From Diploscapter coronatus (taxonomy: Eukaryota > Nematoda > Chromadorea > Rhabditida > Rhabditidae), in assembly GCA_964036155.1 (NCBI GenBank), contig OZ038423.1, positions 76,585,249-76,649,248 on the forward strand: a stretch of DNA of 64,000 nucleotides, given 5' to 3'. Under the pieces are notes generated by a model, which was given only the letters and a program-made list of their open reading frames with translations, made no database searches and was not told where the DNA came from. Below are positions 35,901 to 46,358 of the stretch, piece by piece (the stretch's first letter is position 1; the number at the start of each line of letters is the position of its first letter). The translations under genes were made by a program, and so were the position numbers.

Positions 35901-38900
35901 CTTTTGCGAAATTCTCATTTGTTCAGTCGGCTACGCCCTGTGTGTGACGATGCGCAACGGCATCGGAGTGTCTGTGATCAACTCGTTGAGTGAAGAACTC
36001 GTTTACGGCAGAATGAGTGGAATCAGTCTGTTTGCATCACTCAAAGGAAACTATCAAATGACCGCTAGCATTGATTCGATTCAAGTAGGAAAATTTAAAG
36101 TTCTAGAGAGTAATTTCATACTTTTGACATATTGCTTCAATATCAAACGATTCTACGTGTAAAGTTTCGACACGTTTGAAATCGAAGTCAGCAATTTCAC
36201 TTTAAATATTTTGGCATTACAAGGTGTGAAAGTACGAGTTCACCCTTATCAAATTTTCAAATATCAAATGCGGATGAGATGGTTTCGAAGAAATTACATC
36301 TATGATTTTGAATGATTGTCGAAAATCTTTTGGCCTTCCAGATCGACAACCAACTTCTGTCAGCGAACAAATGGCAATTGCTGTCGTGCCAGGCAGAGCC
36401 GTGGGACGACGACATGAATCCTCTCGCAGGACTATCCCCTGCTGATCTGCCTGCAGGGGTATCTGCCACTCAGCGGCCTGCACTCAAGATAGAGTTCGAC
36501 GTCACTCCCAGGAACTACTACTATTCTTTCGATGTGAATTTTTCTTCTTCAAATTTTAGAATATTTTGTAGTGATTGTTAATGCGAACCTCGACAAAGAT
36601 CGCATTTTTAAAATCTCATACTTAGAAAAAGCCGATCTGAAATTGCTATTTGTCGAGTTGTCAATGTTTTAGAATACTGCATGCAATCATAGAAATCAAC
36701 CTCATCAGCAATACCTAATTCTGAATGTGAGTAAAGTAGAGAATAACATTGAGAATTTTGGGAAAAGAACAATATTCTGCAAGATACCTGATTTTCAGTG
36801 TTTCCGAATGAAGCTGTGCGAGTTGACGCTGCACATCGACGAATTGCTGCTGTGGAAATTGCTCCATTTCGCTCAGTCCTCCAACGCATCCGCCTCCGTG
36901 CAGCAGAAATCACTCTCGCTGCCTCCAAACACTGAGTGAGTTTTGAAACGTTTGCAACCATTTGTATTCTCCATTTTTTCCTATGAATATTGCGATCTTT
37001 CAATGCTTCAGCCTGCAACGACACGACCCCCTTAAAACGACCCGCTGCTATTTCGGAACTCTTGAATTGGAAATGGGGCAGATTTCGTTGAGCGGTAGAA
37101 TTTTGCATTTGTTTTACATTTATGAACTTGTATCTAGTTTCCACCGTCCCCAAAGTCTCCCTGACAGTCCCTCTGCGTCAGCTCAAGCAGCAATTCAACA
37201 TCAAACTGGTCTCCTTCGAAAATGCCCTCGTCGTTCTACCTCCTTTCAGGTAAAAAGGCATCAAGCAGTTCAAACTGATAACTTCGGAATGTCATTACTT
37301 GTGACATCAAAAAAAGAAAATAACAAAAGATCACTCTCTAGTCAAATCTATCCCCATACTGTCTACTAATAATTTTTAGAAAAAAATCCTATTTCCGAAT
37401 TATCTTCATTTATTCTCATCAATTCTTTGACAGGGCTGCAAATTTTAGACACGCGCGTGTCCAGAATTTACAGCCCTGTTCTTTGAGCAACAAGATACTT
37501 TTGTCTCTACATATAGAAAAATCATTAAAATTAGACTTTTCCAGACAATTGCACTATTTCGAGACGTCTTCGTTCCTTCTCGAATCGCTGCGGAATTTCT
37601 ATTTCTGTAAGAAATTTTGTTAGGAATTTTCAGAAACGAGAACTATTTTTTCAGCCGAACTCCAAAAGCAGACCTTCAATGTGATCATGACACTGGATGC
37701 ATTCGGAAATCCACAAGGACTCGCCACGGATCTGAAGGACTCGTTTCAGGTTGAATTTTTAGAAATCCTAAACGGAGAACCCTTGAAAATAGTTTATTAT
37801 CGAATTTCTATTTCAAAATAATAACAGCTTGCATAGATATAATTTGACGCATTTTCAGGGCTTGTTCATCGAAGGCGATGTTTCTCGATTCGTTGCCGGA
37901 TTGGGATATGGCGTTTCGAACAGCATTTCAAAGGTATTGTCTCATTGAAAAGAACCTTTTGATGAATGAAGAATTTGCAGGTCGCATCATCAGTTTCTTC
38001 AGGCGTGGGTTCGTTAACATTCGATGTAGAGCACGAGGCAAAGAGGAGGCACAACATGACTCGGTCACAGTCCGCTTCTTCCACTCCGCTCACTCATCTC
38101 TATTCCGGTAAGATTTTTCTTCTTTGTTAACGCCTTTTTATTTTGCATATCTTGCTCTGAGAAAAAAACTAGGTTTTACCACTCAGCGGGGTCTATACAG
38201 CTCGAATTCCAATGCTCTTTTCTTCTTTTTCTCTATAAAATATCATCTTCTAATTCCAGTTCCTGCAAGCCCTGCAGATTTGTAAAACTTAACTTTTGAC
38301 GGAAAATTAGATAACAATTTATCTCTAAAACGAATAAAGATGAAGATTCAATCTTGTTTGAGGTGTGAAAGGCCTCGGCGTCGGCTTGTTTGGCGGCTTC
38401 ACTGCAATCCCTACGAACGTCCTCCATGAAGCCAAAAAGAGTGGACCTCTTGTAATTGTTTATCTTCGAAAATTTCTCTATAACGATTGATTTTCAGGGA
38501 GCTGTGAAAGGCCTGACGACAGGTGCAGTGGACACGATCACGAAGCCCGTGCAGGGCGTCTTCGACTTTCTCGAAGGCACTGCCTCTGCTGTCAAGAAGA
38601 TCTCCGCTCCATCCACGTCCAGACACAATTCGGATATCTCGTGAGTTTTCTTTAATTTTTAATAAAAATTGTTCTTTCAAAAGTATTTTGCCAAAAATGC
38701 TCATTTTATGATTTCGACTGTAATTAAAAACAAGTGAAAATTTCTTTCACACTGTAATAAGACACAATTTTTCGTCGGAAGAGGAAAGCGTCAAGCGAGT
38801 TACTTTTTCAGAATTCTCAACACTAGGGAAATAATTCTATTTTCTTCGAAAATCCATTATCTTTCAGCCGAATCCGACCTTCCCGCCTGTGTCGCGATCT

Positions 38901-39817
38901 GTACTGCCTCGTCCCTCCCTATTCCTATCATCTCGCAGCCGCTCAGCAGGAACTTCTGCGAATCAACGGATTCTCCACTAAAGAGCGGTAATTTCCATCT
39001 TCCTTTTCATTTCTAATGACTTTTCTCCTAGACTATTGGACGTGGAAGTGTGCTTCGAACAATTCACGACGTCCGAGCAAATGGTCCGCCAGTACTGCCT
39101 CATTTCCACCAAGCAGTGCTACGTCTGCAAACAAGTCACGGTAAGTTTTTGCTTACTTTCTAGAAAAATCAGGTCTGGGCAGATTCTTTTCACGAAAGTC
39201 TTTCCAGATCATTTCCTCATTTCTTGTTTCCGAAAATAAAAAGTGAATTTATGCTTAGGCCTGAATAATATGATAAAAAATTGTTCCAGATGTTTTCCCT
39301 TGAAAAGGCATTTTGTGAAAAGTCTAAAATTGCAGAGTTCCGGCCAGTCGTCAACCGAACCGTCGAGTGTGATTATGCGAGTCGCGTACAAATATCTAAA
39401 GTGTGTCCAAGCCAGTCCTGAGCTTCCCAACACTTTGGCTAGCGTCGGTTAGCGTTTTTTAGGCAATCTGTACTTGTTTTTAACGTTTCTAAGTATTCTG
39501 AAAAGGCATTTTCTAATAATAATAATAATAATAAAAATAAATAGTACACACTACAAAAACTATCATTTCTTTTCAATCATACAAAACGAAAAATTTTAAT
39601 TCATGATTTTTTCTTCCTATTTTTAAAATTATCCCGAATATTTTAAGAAATCCAAGTGGAAACGGACGAGAATCGCACAAAGCTAGTGCACATTTGGTGT
39701 GTCCGGAGCGACGTCGCAAGGCGGCTGGCAGACAAGATCCAGCGGGCCAAACAAGAGTACGATCATGGGAAACGGGCTGTCAAGGATTTGGACACTAATG
39801 AGGAAAGTTTGAATTAA
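20995..39817 (+). CDS. VPS13 (chorein-family bridge-like lipid-transfer protein), about 69 exons
   Basis: The N terminus [20 protein letters not shown] is the chorein signature. Further hallmarks follow in order: IPWNNLY (exon 2), WWRFAY (exon 8), [12 protein letters not shown] (exon 56), repeated [12 protein letters not shown] and [19 protein letters not shown] modules (exons 64-65), and a PH-like C terminus ending at TAA 39815. The coding length of about 9.3 kb (about 3100 aa) fits VPS13A/C. The protein transfers bulk lipid at ER-mitochondria and ER-endosome contacts. Exons (some borders approximate): 20995-21094, 21873-22054, 22188-22352, 22435-22533, 22688-22889, 22989-23071, 23121-23284, 23562-23733, 23832-23999, 24047-24178, 24397-24549, 24593-24732, 24783-25026, 25130-25255, 25462-25555, 25600-25721, 25770-25884, 25999-26219, 26379-26548, 26682-26885, 27053-27254, 27350-27456, 27511-27643, 27760-27926, 27971-28051, 28215-28374, 28439-28508, 28553-28709, 28912-29026, 29488-29614, 29670-29825, 30042-30186, 30234-30341, 30480-30644, 30805-30863, 30911-31046, 31191-31306, 31349-31465, 31577-31733, 31860-32081, 32250-32368, 32421-32548, 32704-32816, 32861-32987, 33132-33263, 33362-33500, 33692-33850, 34027-34150, 34199-34348, 34460-34566, 34613-34714, 34836-35010, 35221-35322, 35429-35588, 35927-36084, 36342-36533, 36799-36935, 37012-37094, 37138-37249, 37545-37606, 37655-37749, 37859-37933, 37981-38107, 38363-38451, 38498-38640, 38868-38987, 39032-39140, 39336-39447, 39648-39817. 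Least certain are the exons near 26682, 28553, 32250 and 34199. No disabling change was seen. Confidence 0.93.
21621..21753. repeat. MITE-like element, copy 2, in VPS13 intron 1
   Basis: It shares the interior AGTACATATT-TCGA-AACGAAAAGAAGA and the GTGCGGTTAATCGCAGTTC arm with the copy at 14745-14894. The ends are degenerate inverted repeats (AACTTGGAAAATTTCGAGCCGC against its partial complement ending CCCAAGTCT). It is older or more diverged than copy 1. Confidence 0.55.
37431..37478. repeat. Short perfect-type hairpin in a VPS13 intron
   Basis: CAGGGCTGCAAATTT (from 37431) pairs with the AATTTACAGCCCTG-like sequence ending at 37478. The centre is GACACGCGCGTGTCC, a self-complementary core. 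Its ends match the AGGGCTG family at 2141-2227. It is a likely tiny MITE relic. Confidence 0.5.
39514..39532. repeat. (AAT)n microsatellite
   Basis: About six tandem AAT units lie in the last VPS13 intron, followed by an A-rich run. A simple repeat. Confidence 0.8.
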
Positions 39818-40786
39818 AATGTATCCCTTTTTATTGATTTGGATATCGAAATTCACTTATATTTTTTAATTCGGAAAAGGTATGCAAAAACTTTTCCCTA
39901 TATTTTGCGAATTTTATGAATTTCGATATCCTATAAAGATGGTGAATTTGGGCATTTCTCTCGTGAATTCGTAGCTCAGAGCTTGTTTCGTATTCGGTAA
40001 CTTTTTCCAAAATGACGAGTGTTTTTCTTCAGAGTTCAGTTCACAAATTAGGGCTTTATTTGCAGGCAAACTTTGAAAATTGATGGTTGTGAGCATTGCT
40101 TTATTAGATGCTATTTGAAAAGCAGGGTTATTTTTTAAAATATGATAATTTTAAAATTGAAATTTAACCCTGCTGATTTCCTGCCTGGCTAGTCGAAGAA
40201 TTAGTGTGGATCTCTTATTTGATGGATTTTTGGTTATCGTATTTTTAAAGACAGATTTTTAAATGGGTTGTAATTTTCTCCCTGCCTTACTATTTTATTC
40301 TAAAAGTCGAATATGATTAGTGGGACGTGTGATTTTATCAGGAAAAAGTATCGGCGTAGCGGTATTTTGGAGGATTTGAATTTTTCTCAGTAATATTTCA
40401 TTTTCATTTACACATTCAACATACCCTTGCCATTACCTTCATAATAATTAGCCTTTCCATTTATGGATAGTTGCCTTTTGTTCGCGCTGCAGTTGTCAAA
40501 TTTATCGAAGTCACTTTTATCGATTTGCTCTATCCTGTTCCCTCCATCTGTGATAATTCCTTATTTATTACTCATCATTCAAAATTGCGTCATCGATTTT
40601 CTGCGAAAAAACGAGTCGATTCAGTTGAAAACGGATTATATTTATGTGGCAATATCGAAAACTGTATAAAATAAATTCTAATTTTAAAGAATTTTGTAAC
40701 CTTAGCTATTATTTGGGTTAAGAAACCAATTATTTTACCTGGTGATTCATTAAAAAATAAGTAAAAATGGGAAAAACCATTCAGAA
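39818..40786. other. VPS13 3' UTR and intergenic DNA
   Basis: No exon is supported. A short inverted repeat, AGCAGGGTTA (40121-40130) with TAACCCTGCT (40165-40174), lies inside. An acceptor TTCAG at 40780-40784, two bases before the next ATG, suggests the following gene is trans-spliced. Confidence 0.5.
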
Positions 40787-41416
40787 ATGGATTTGAATTC
40801 CCAAGTGATCAAGCCGAAGAAATACTACGGAAAGACGGTCTTCATCGCTTCCGCCTGCATGACCGCTGCAATGATAAGTGGGTCATTTCTGAACATAAAA
40901 CTCCTAATTTGCAATAAAAATCAAACTTTCTATCTAGGAAATAAATTTGAGTATTTATCAAGGTCTGACTATTTCTGTTTCATTAAAATGAATGAAGATC
41001 AACCTCGCCTTTTTCAGCGGCAGTTTTGTACGACGAGCATCGCATAAAGGAGAGGCGCGGGCAAGCAGTCAAACATCGACTTCTCACTCTTCAACAACAG
41101 GTTGGAAAAATTGAAATAAGGATATGCACATTCCATTCATTTATTTTTCATCATTTTATTCATTGTTTTTTTTTAATATAATAATCAGCAATTTTAATTC
41201 GTCGCCAATAGATTTTTGTTTCAAATTAGATTAAACAACCTAAAACTTATGAATAATTTGTGAAACTATGAAGGATGGAACATGAATTGTGCATGACTTT
41301 TTAACTAAAATTCACAACATTTTGATGATAAAAATTAGGCGAATATGGACGAATACAAGCAGCAAAAAGATGCCTACGAACAGTACAAAGCCAAACACAC
41401 TGAACAATCGAAATAA
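40787..41416 (+). CDS. PET117-like cytochrome c oxidase assembly factor
   Basis: Three exons (40787-40877, 41018-41100, 41339-41416) join in phase to give 82 residues, close to the usual size of PET117 (about 81 aa in human). After a short basic lead (KPKKYYGKT), a single hydrophobic segment VFIASACMTAAMI precedes a charged helix with LYDEHRIKERRG and ends EQYKAKHTEQSK. PET117 is a small inner-membrane mitochondrial protein that works with Cox15 in heme a delivery to complex IV. The fit rests on length, topology (one N-terminal membrane segment, then a charged coiled tail) and scattered residues, so another small mitochondrial protein is possible. The ATG sits two bases after TTCAG. Exon 3 is duplicated at 51375-51452. 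Confidence 0.5.
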
Positions 41417-41635
41417 TTCATCTTCAAATTTTAGAGTAGAAATTCAGATCGATAGTCTTTCTTGTTTTGTTGTTTTTGTTTTCGATATTTTTCATATCGG
41501 ATGAATAAATTATTATGTAAATAAAAAATTGCAGAATTTTATCAAAACTGGAAAAAATAAACAATAGAAATTTTGACAAAATTTCGTTCAACGAAACATA
41601 CTGTATCGATTTTTTATTTTACTCAAAGATAGTAA

Positions 41636-42013
41636 TTTTTTCATCGTTATTGAAGCATCAGAATAACGAGTATGCGATTTTCACAGACTGACCGCAATCT
41701 AGTTGCGAACAGTTAGAACGATATGCCAGCCTGTTTTGGATCTATATCTTATAACATTGGGTAAAGATTACACTGACTTTTGTCAGCAAGTGGTTTCGGT
41801 CTGCGAGACAATAGACTTGTGATAACTGTTCTCGTCTCGTCAAGAAATTAAGAAACAGACGCATATCAAATATAATATCGATTCTATTCTGACGGAGGCT
41901 TCATTTCCTTTTTCTTCATTCTTCACGACAAATTGCCGCTACAAAAGGCACGAACTTTGCTGCGGGACACTCGCAAAGGGTTAATTTGGTTGATCAAGGA
42001 GGAGCGAATAGGA
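41636..42013 (+). promoter_or_regulatory. Conserved upstream block of Ground-like gene G1
   Basis: This block is shared with the upstream regions of G2 (44030-44545), G3 (49205-49582) and G4 (51665-52189). It contains CAGACTGACCGCAATCTA, a short hairpin (CTGAC-TTTT-GTCAG, 41773-41786) and AAGTGGTTTCGGTCTGCGAGAC. It ends in a segment with an alternative in-frame ATG-free lead (AAAGGGTTAATT). It is probably promoter plus 5' UTR. Conservation may simply reflect recent duplication. Confidence 0.5.
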
Positions 42014-42855
42014 ATGCGTTTTATTACTTATTTATTCGCTATTTCCGTTGGATTAGCCACGGCTCAGTTCAGTACGTTTATTTTGTATTTTGTACCTTTT
42101 TTCGAATTTCTTTATGTTGTAAGAATGCCGTATGTTTTCTGAAGCAGTGCTACCTTCCTTTCTGCATTATCGTTTAGTTGGATAGCTTCTGTCATGATTA
42201 CAATTGTCTAATTATTTGATAGTTTTCCATTTCAAATTTGAAATGAATGATCAATTCCAGATTTCTTGAATGCCGGCAGCTGCAGCAACAGCAATCGACA
42301 GTCAACTCTGCTTTCTGCCAAGGACTCTGTCTGCTGCGATGGTCTGATCAAGACTCTCACGGAAACAGCCCTTTCCACCACTGGATTCATTCCTGGTCAA
42401 TCGCAATTTGTCGACATTGCGGGAAAAACCGTTAAGGTAACTCATAATTATAAAAAAAAAAATCCCCTTTAAAATTGCGGGTTTAGGCAGTCCAAGCTTT
42501 CATCCAAAGTCACTTCGGCACAGCCTTCGAGGTCATCATTGCAAAAAGCCAATTCGCTCTGAAGACCCACTACAAAGGATCGAAACTTTGCAAATTCGAA
42601 GCCAATGGCTGGTATCTCGCTATTTACGAAACACCAGGAAACGTAAGGAAACATACTCGGAATTGTTTTAACTCGGAACATTTGCAGTACGACATCAACG
42701 ACTCGACTAAAGAATCGTACTTCGATAGCTTCTCCAGCAAGGACCCACTCGGCGTGAAGGGACTCTCTTTGAGCTCCCTGTCCTCAGCTTCGAGCTCCCT
42801 GTCCTCATCTTCCTCTTCATTCTCTAGCAGCGTCGGTGGATTCTTGGGAAAATAA
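42014..42855 (+). CDS. Ground-like secreted protein G1
   Basis: The four exons are 42014-42071, 42261-42436, 42487-42642 and 42688-42855, with phases 1, 0 and 0. The signal peptide MRFITYLFAISVGLATAQ is followed by a mature domain with one Cys (GSCSNSN), a CC pair (DSVCCDGLIK), FGTAFEVIIAKSQFA and KLCKFEANGWYLAIYETP. The C/CC/F.V...F/C pattern fits the nematode Ground-like domain, found in small secreted hedgehog-related proteins of cuticle and epidermis; I made that match from memory of the motif. A Ser-rich tail (SLSSLSS..., about 25 Ser) ends GGFLGK. AATAAA is at 42892. It is the first of six same-strand paralogues. The receptor or cuticle role is not known. Confidence 0.72.
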
Positions 42856-43190
42856 TTATGTTTATTTTCACTTTTTATCAGTTTTCTGTATAATAAACGT
42901 TGTTTATGGTTTAAAATATGCCGAATTATATTGTTTCAACGTGCACGGAGGCTCTGATAACGACTCGTAAATCTAGCAAACCGTAGCTATGCTGAGTTAT
43001 ACAATTGAGTAATTTCAAAAATTAAATTAAAAGAGCTCATTTAGATTTGTATGTAACGAAGAAATAATAAAGAAAAGCAAAGTAACACAATTCGCCATAC
43101 TTGTTTCTTCTCTGCTTCTATTAAATTCTCTTATCTCGCTCTTTTCTAGTTTCTTCATCGAAATCAATCTATCTATTAATTTCAGGCTCC
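42856..43190. other. G1 3' UTR and flanking DNA
   Basis: After the AATAAA at 42892, the segment 42960-43080 (ending in TTAGATTTGTATGTAACGAAG) recurs downstream of G2 at 45470-45570. The segment 43105-43185 recurs at 46224-46310. Part of the unit duplicated with the genes is therefore non-coding. No exon is seen. Confidence 0.5.
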
Positions 43191-43319
43191 TAGAAAAAGA
43201 CACCGAGACATCAGTTAGACAAAGACACCACCCTTTTCTAAGAAATAGTATGAGAAGGCGAGAGAAGAAAAGAAAAAAGTGGTGTCTTTTTCTAGCTGGT
43301 GTCCCGGTGTCTTTTTCTA
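43191..43319. repeat. MITE with 15-bp perfect inverted ends
   Basis: TAGAAAAAGACACCG (43191-43205) and CGGTGTCTTTTTCTA (43305-43319) are exact inverted copies. Further internal copies of AAAGACACCACC and GTGGTGTCTTT continue the symmetry. The TA at each end suggests a Tc1/mariner-type target. No coding capacity. Confidence 0.7.
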
Positions 43320-44029
43320 TGAGCCAATTAGAGAGCATTCCCAAATTTGCATTTATAGCTCTAAATCCATTCTTTTCAGTAATGAAATAATTAATAGTCA
43401 TTTAAGAGAGCCCAATTCGAAGCTTTAAGCCCGATGAGTTTGAAATAGTCAAAGTCATAAAAAATAATACAAATTGTAGCTTGAGTGTCTTATTTTGACT
43501 AGGGATGTACGAAGTTCGAAAAAAAAAGTTTAACTAGAGTTCTGGAATTCTCTGAGTTTAACTCAAGCCGCTCCGAACACTTAGACAAGTTGAATGCGAG
43601 TTTTGAGTTAAGTTCGTACATCCCTGATCTTGACCATAGTATGTGATTTCTCATGACGATTTTTCCAAATTTCTCGCTAATTTTAATTTCATTGATTGTG
43701 CATTTATCTTTACGGATGAATTAGAGAATTTAGTCGCCTGATCCTTATCATACGAAACGGTTAGCAGTTTTTTTTGTATATAAGTTTGAGTATAATAAAA
43801 TAATTTATTTTATTTAATTATCGATAACATATGACACCGAAAGACTATTCCCACTGTTTGCTATCTTCCATTCGATGATTTAGTGTATTGGTGAAAATGC
43901 GAGCCCTTGTTAAAAATCGAGAATATTTTCATAGGTAGTCTACCAAAAGTCCCTCACTTTTGAAAATTCGAAATTTTCTAGTCCGTTAGATTCGATAATT
44001 AGCGGGGCAGTCTTGTATGCGGCTTTCAT
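43320..44029. other. Intergenic, with one inverted-repeat element
   Basis: No gene is supported. An inverted-repeat element of 125 bp spans 43501-43625, with AGGGATGTACGAA at the left and TTCGTACATCCCT at the right, exact complements. The rest is AT-rich. Confidence 0.5.
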
Positions 44030-44207
44030 ACAGACCGCGATTTAATTGTGAATGATTACAACTATATGCCAGCCTACTTTGGCTGCATCTTACAGCATTA
44101 GGTAAAGATTACGCTGATGTTCACCAGCAAGTGGTTTTGGTTTACGAGACAATGGACACGATAACCGTTCTCGTCAAGAAGTTAAAAAACAAACGCATGT
44201 TAGTTGA

Positions 44208-44396
44208 GTTCTGTCTGACCCCGGAAGGCTGTAGAGGAGTGAGTGCTGTGTGTAAGGAATCGACGAGTATTGATGAGCACGAAAACCTTTATTAATAACA
44301 GTTTGAGGGTATTTATAGAGATCGGGGTGAGATATCTAAGGATAGATATGCAATTACTGTGTAATGAGATTATCACACACTTAATGCCCTAACTAT
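44208..44396 (-). mobile_element. LTR-like insertion in the upstream region of G2
   Basis: Relative to the upstream regions of G1, G3 and G4, this 189-bp segment is extra, and it is flanked by GTTGA at 44203-44207 and 44397-44401. Read on the minus strand it has CTATAAATAC (complement of 44318-44327 region) and AATAAAGG further on, the usual order of promoter and poly(A) signal in an LTR. The ends are not TG/CA, so the class is uncertain; a solo LTR or similar short element is likely. Confidence 0.5.
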
Positions 44397-44545
44397 GTTG
44401 AATATAACATCGATTCTATTCTGACAGAAGCCTAATTTCCTTGTTCTTCATTTTTTACGATAAATTGCTGCTACAAAAGGAACGAAGTTTGCCGCAGAAC
44501 ACTCGCAAAGGGTTAATTCTGCTGGCCAGAGAGGAACGAATAGGA

Positions 44546-45361
44546 ATGCATTTTATTACCTATTTATTCGCTACTTCCGTCGGATTAGCCACGGCTCAGT
44601 TCAGTACGTTTGTTTTGTATTTCGTATCTTTTTCGAATTTCTTTATGTTGTAAGAGTGCCGTGTTTTCTGAAGAAATGTTACCTTCATTTCTGCATTATC
44701 GTTTAGTTGGACAACCTCTGTTATGGCTACAATTGTCTAATTATTTGATAGTTTTCCATTTCAAATTTGAATGAGTGATCAATCCCAGATCCCCTGGATT
44801 CTGCCAGTTACCACAACAGCAATCAGCAGTCGACTCTGCTTTCTGCTAAGGATTCGATCTGCTGCGATGATCAAATCAAGAATCTCACGGAAACAGCCCT
44901 TTCCACCACTGGATTCATTCCTGGTCAATCGCAATTTGTTGACATTGCGGGAAAAGCCGTTAAGGTAAATCATGATTTTAAAAATCTCGTTTAAAATTGC
45001 AAGTTTAGATAGTTCAAAATTTCATACAAAGCCACTTCGGCACAACCTTCGAAGTCATCATTGCAAAAAAACAACTCACCATGAAGACCTACTACAAAGG
45101 ACCGAATCTCTGCAAATTCGAATCCAATGGATGGCATTTCGCCATTTATGAAACGCCAGGAAAGGTAAGGAAAACATACTCTGGATTGTGTGTGTTAACT
45201 AAGAATGTTTGCAGTACAACATCAGTGACTCGGCTCAAGAGTCGTACTTCGATGATTTCTCCAGCAAGGATCCACTCGGTTTGAAGGGAGTCTCTTTGAC
45301 CTCCCTGTCCTCATCTTCTTCTTCATTCTCTAACAGCGTTGGTAGACTCTCGGGAACATAA
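44546..45361 (+). CDS. Ground-like secreted protein G2, first cysteine replaced
   Basis: Exons are 44546-44603, 44789-44964, 45009-45164 and 45215-45361, with the same phases as G1. The signal peptide is MHFITYLFATSVGLATAQ. The domain keeps the CC pair (DSICCDDQIK), FGTTFEVIIAKKQ and LCKFESNGWHFAIYETP, but the first cysteine is Tyr (ASYHNSN where G1 has GSCSNSN), a TGC to TAC change. The Ser-rich tail (SSSSSSFSNS) ends LSGT. AATAAA is at 45395. An intact frame and clean splice sites argue for a functional or recently functional gene. Confidence 0.7.
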
Positions 45362-46358
45362 CTATGTTTTTCACTTATTATCCGTTGTCTGTACAATAAA
45401 CGTTATTTATGGCTTAAAAGATGTCAAATTATATCGTTTCAGCGTACATGGAGATTTTAACAACGATTCGTAGATCCTCAAGCAAACTGTAGCTATGCTG
45501 AGTTATACAATTGAGTAATTTCAAAAATTAAATTAAAAGAGCTCATTTAGATTTGTATGTAACGAAGAAGTAATAAAGAAAGTAACAACTTACCATGCTT
45601 TTTTCTTGATGATTCAGCTCATTTGAGCCATCGATTTATCGCTCCATTTCGGAGGAAAGAAGAAAAGGAACGAAGATAGCCTGCAGTCTTTCCATACCTT
45701 CTTTTCTTATCGACTGCATCTCATTGCACTTCATGCACTTCAAATTCCTTACTTTTCAACTGTGTCATTTATTTTTAGCTAATTTTGCTTGGATAACAAT
45801 CACATCGAGGAGGGTATCTTTTTATTAATAAAAGTTCCGGCTATTTAGAGAACTTAATCAGAACATTAACGTTTCCTTGATATTCTGAATTGTTCATTTC
45901 ACTCAATTTACAATTTTGCCAATGATTATCGTTCGATTTCCATAGCATTAGAATTAGAATATCTTTATTTTATGCTCATATTGACGTGAAAACTATTCTA
46001 TGTTTACGCGCATTCTTTTGCGGAAAATTTGAACCTGATTTCATCATCTTTATTGATTCCTAATTTCCATCTGCTAATTCTTCCAAATTGTCTATTTTCC
46101 TTGTTCTATTAGAGACAATAAATAGTTGTCAATAGCTTCTGGCTAATGGCCAGCACTCGGCAAGCACAACATGCTCATTCTTATCCAATCTGATTATACA
46201 ATCGATAATTGTTTTTCGCGTTCTGCTTCTCTGCTCTCTCTATTAAATTCTCTTATCTCTCTCTTTTCTATTTTCTTCATCGAGATCAATCTATCTATCA
46301 GTTCATCGTTTTTCTCTTAAAGTTTAGCTTTGTTTATCCAAATCAATTATATTTTAGG
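45362..46358. other. Intergenic region between G2 and the membrane-protein gene
   Basis: It contains the duplicated non-coding segments described downstream of G1 (45470-45570 and 46224-46310), here separated by about 650 extra bases. An acceptor TATTTTAG at 46350-46357, one base before the next ATG, is a candidate trans-splice site. No exon is seen. Confidence 0.5.

Noticed and set aside
39817..40787. VPS13 and the PET117-like gene as an operon
   Set aside because: The spacing is about 970 bases, far longer than typical nematode operon gaps; independent trans-splicing is enough to explain the acceptor near the ATG.
41933..42013. Upstream in-frame start for G1, giving an N-terminal extension before the signal peptide
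   Set aside because: The extension would bury the signal peptide, and the later ATG (MRFITYLF...) gives the same secreted start in G1, G3 and G4.
42261..42436. Hydrophobin-like reading of the CC pair in the Ground-like cluster
   Set aside because: There are too few cysteines (one, then CC, then one) and no four-pair spacing; the C-terminal K.CKFE..GWYLA.YETP block fits Ground-like better.
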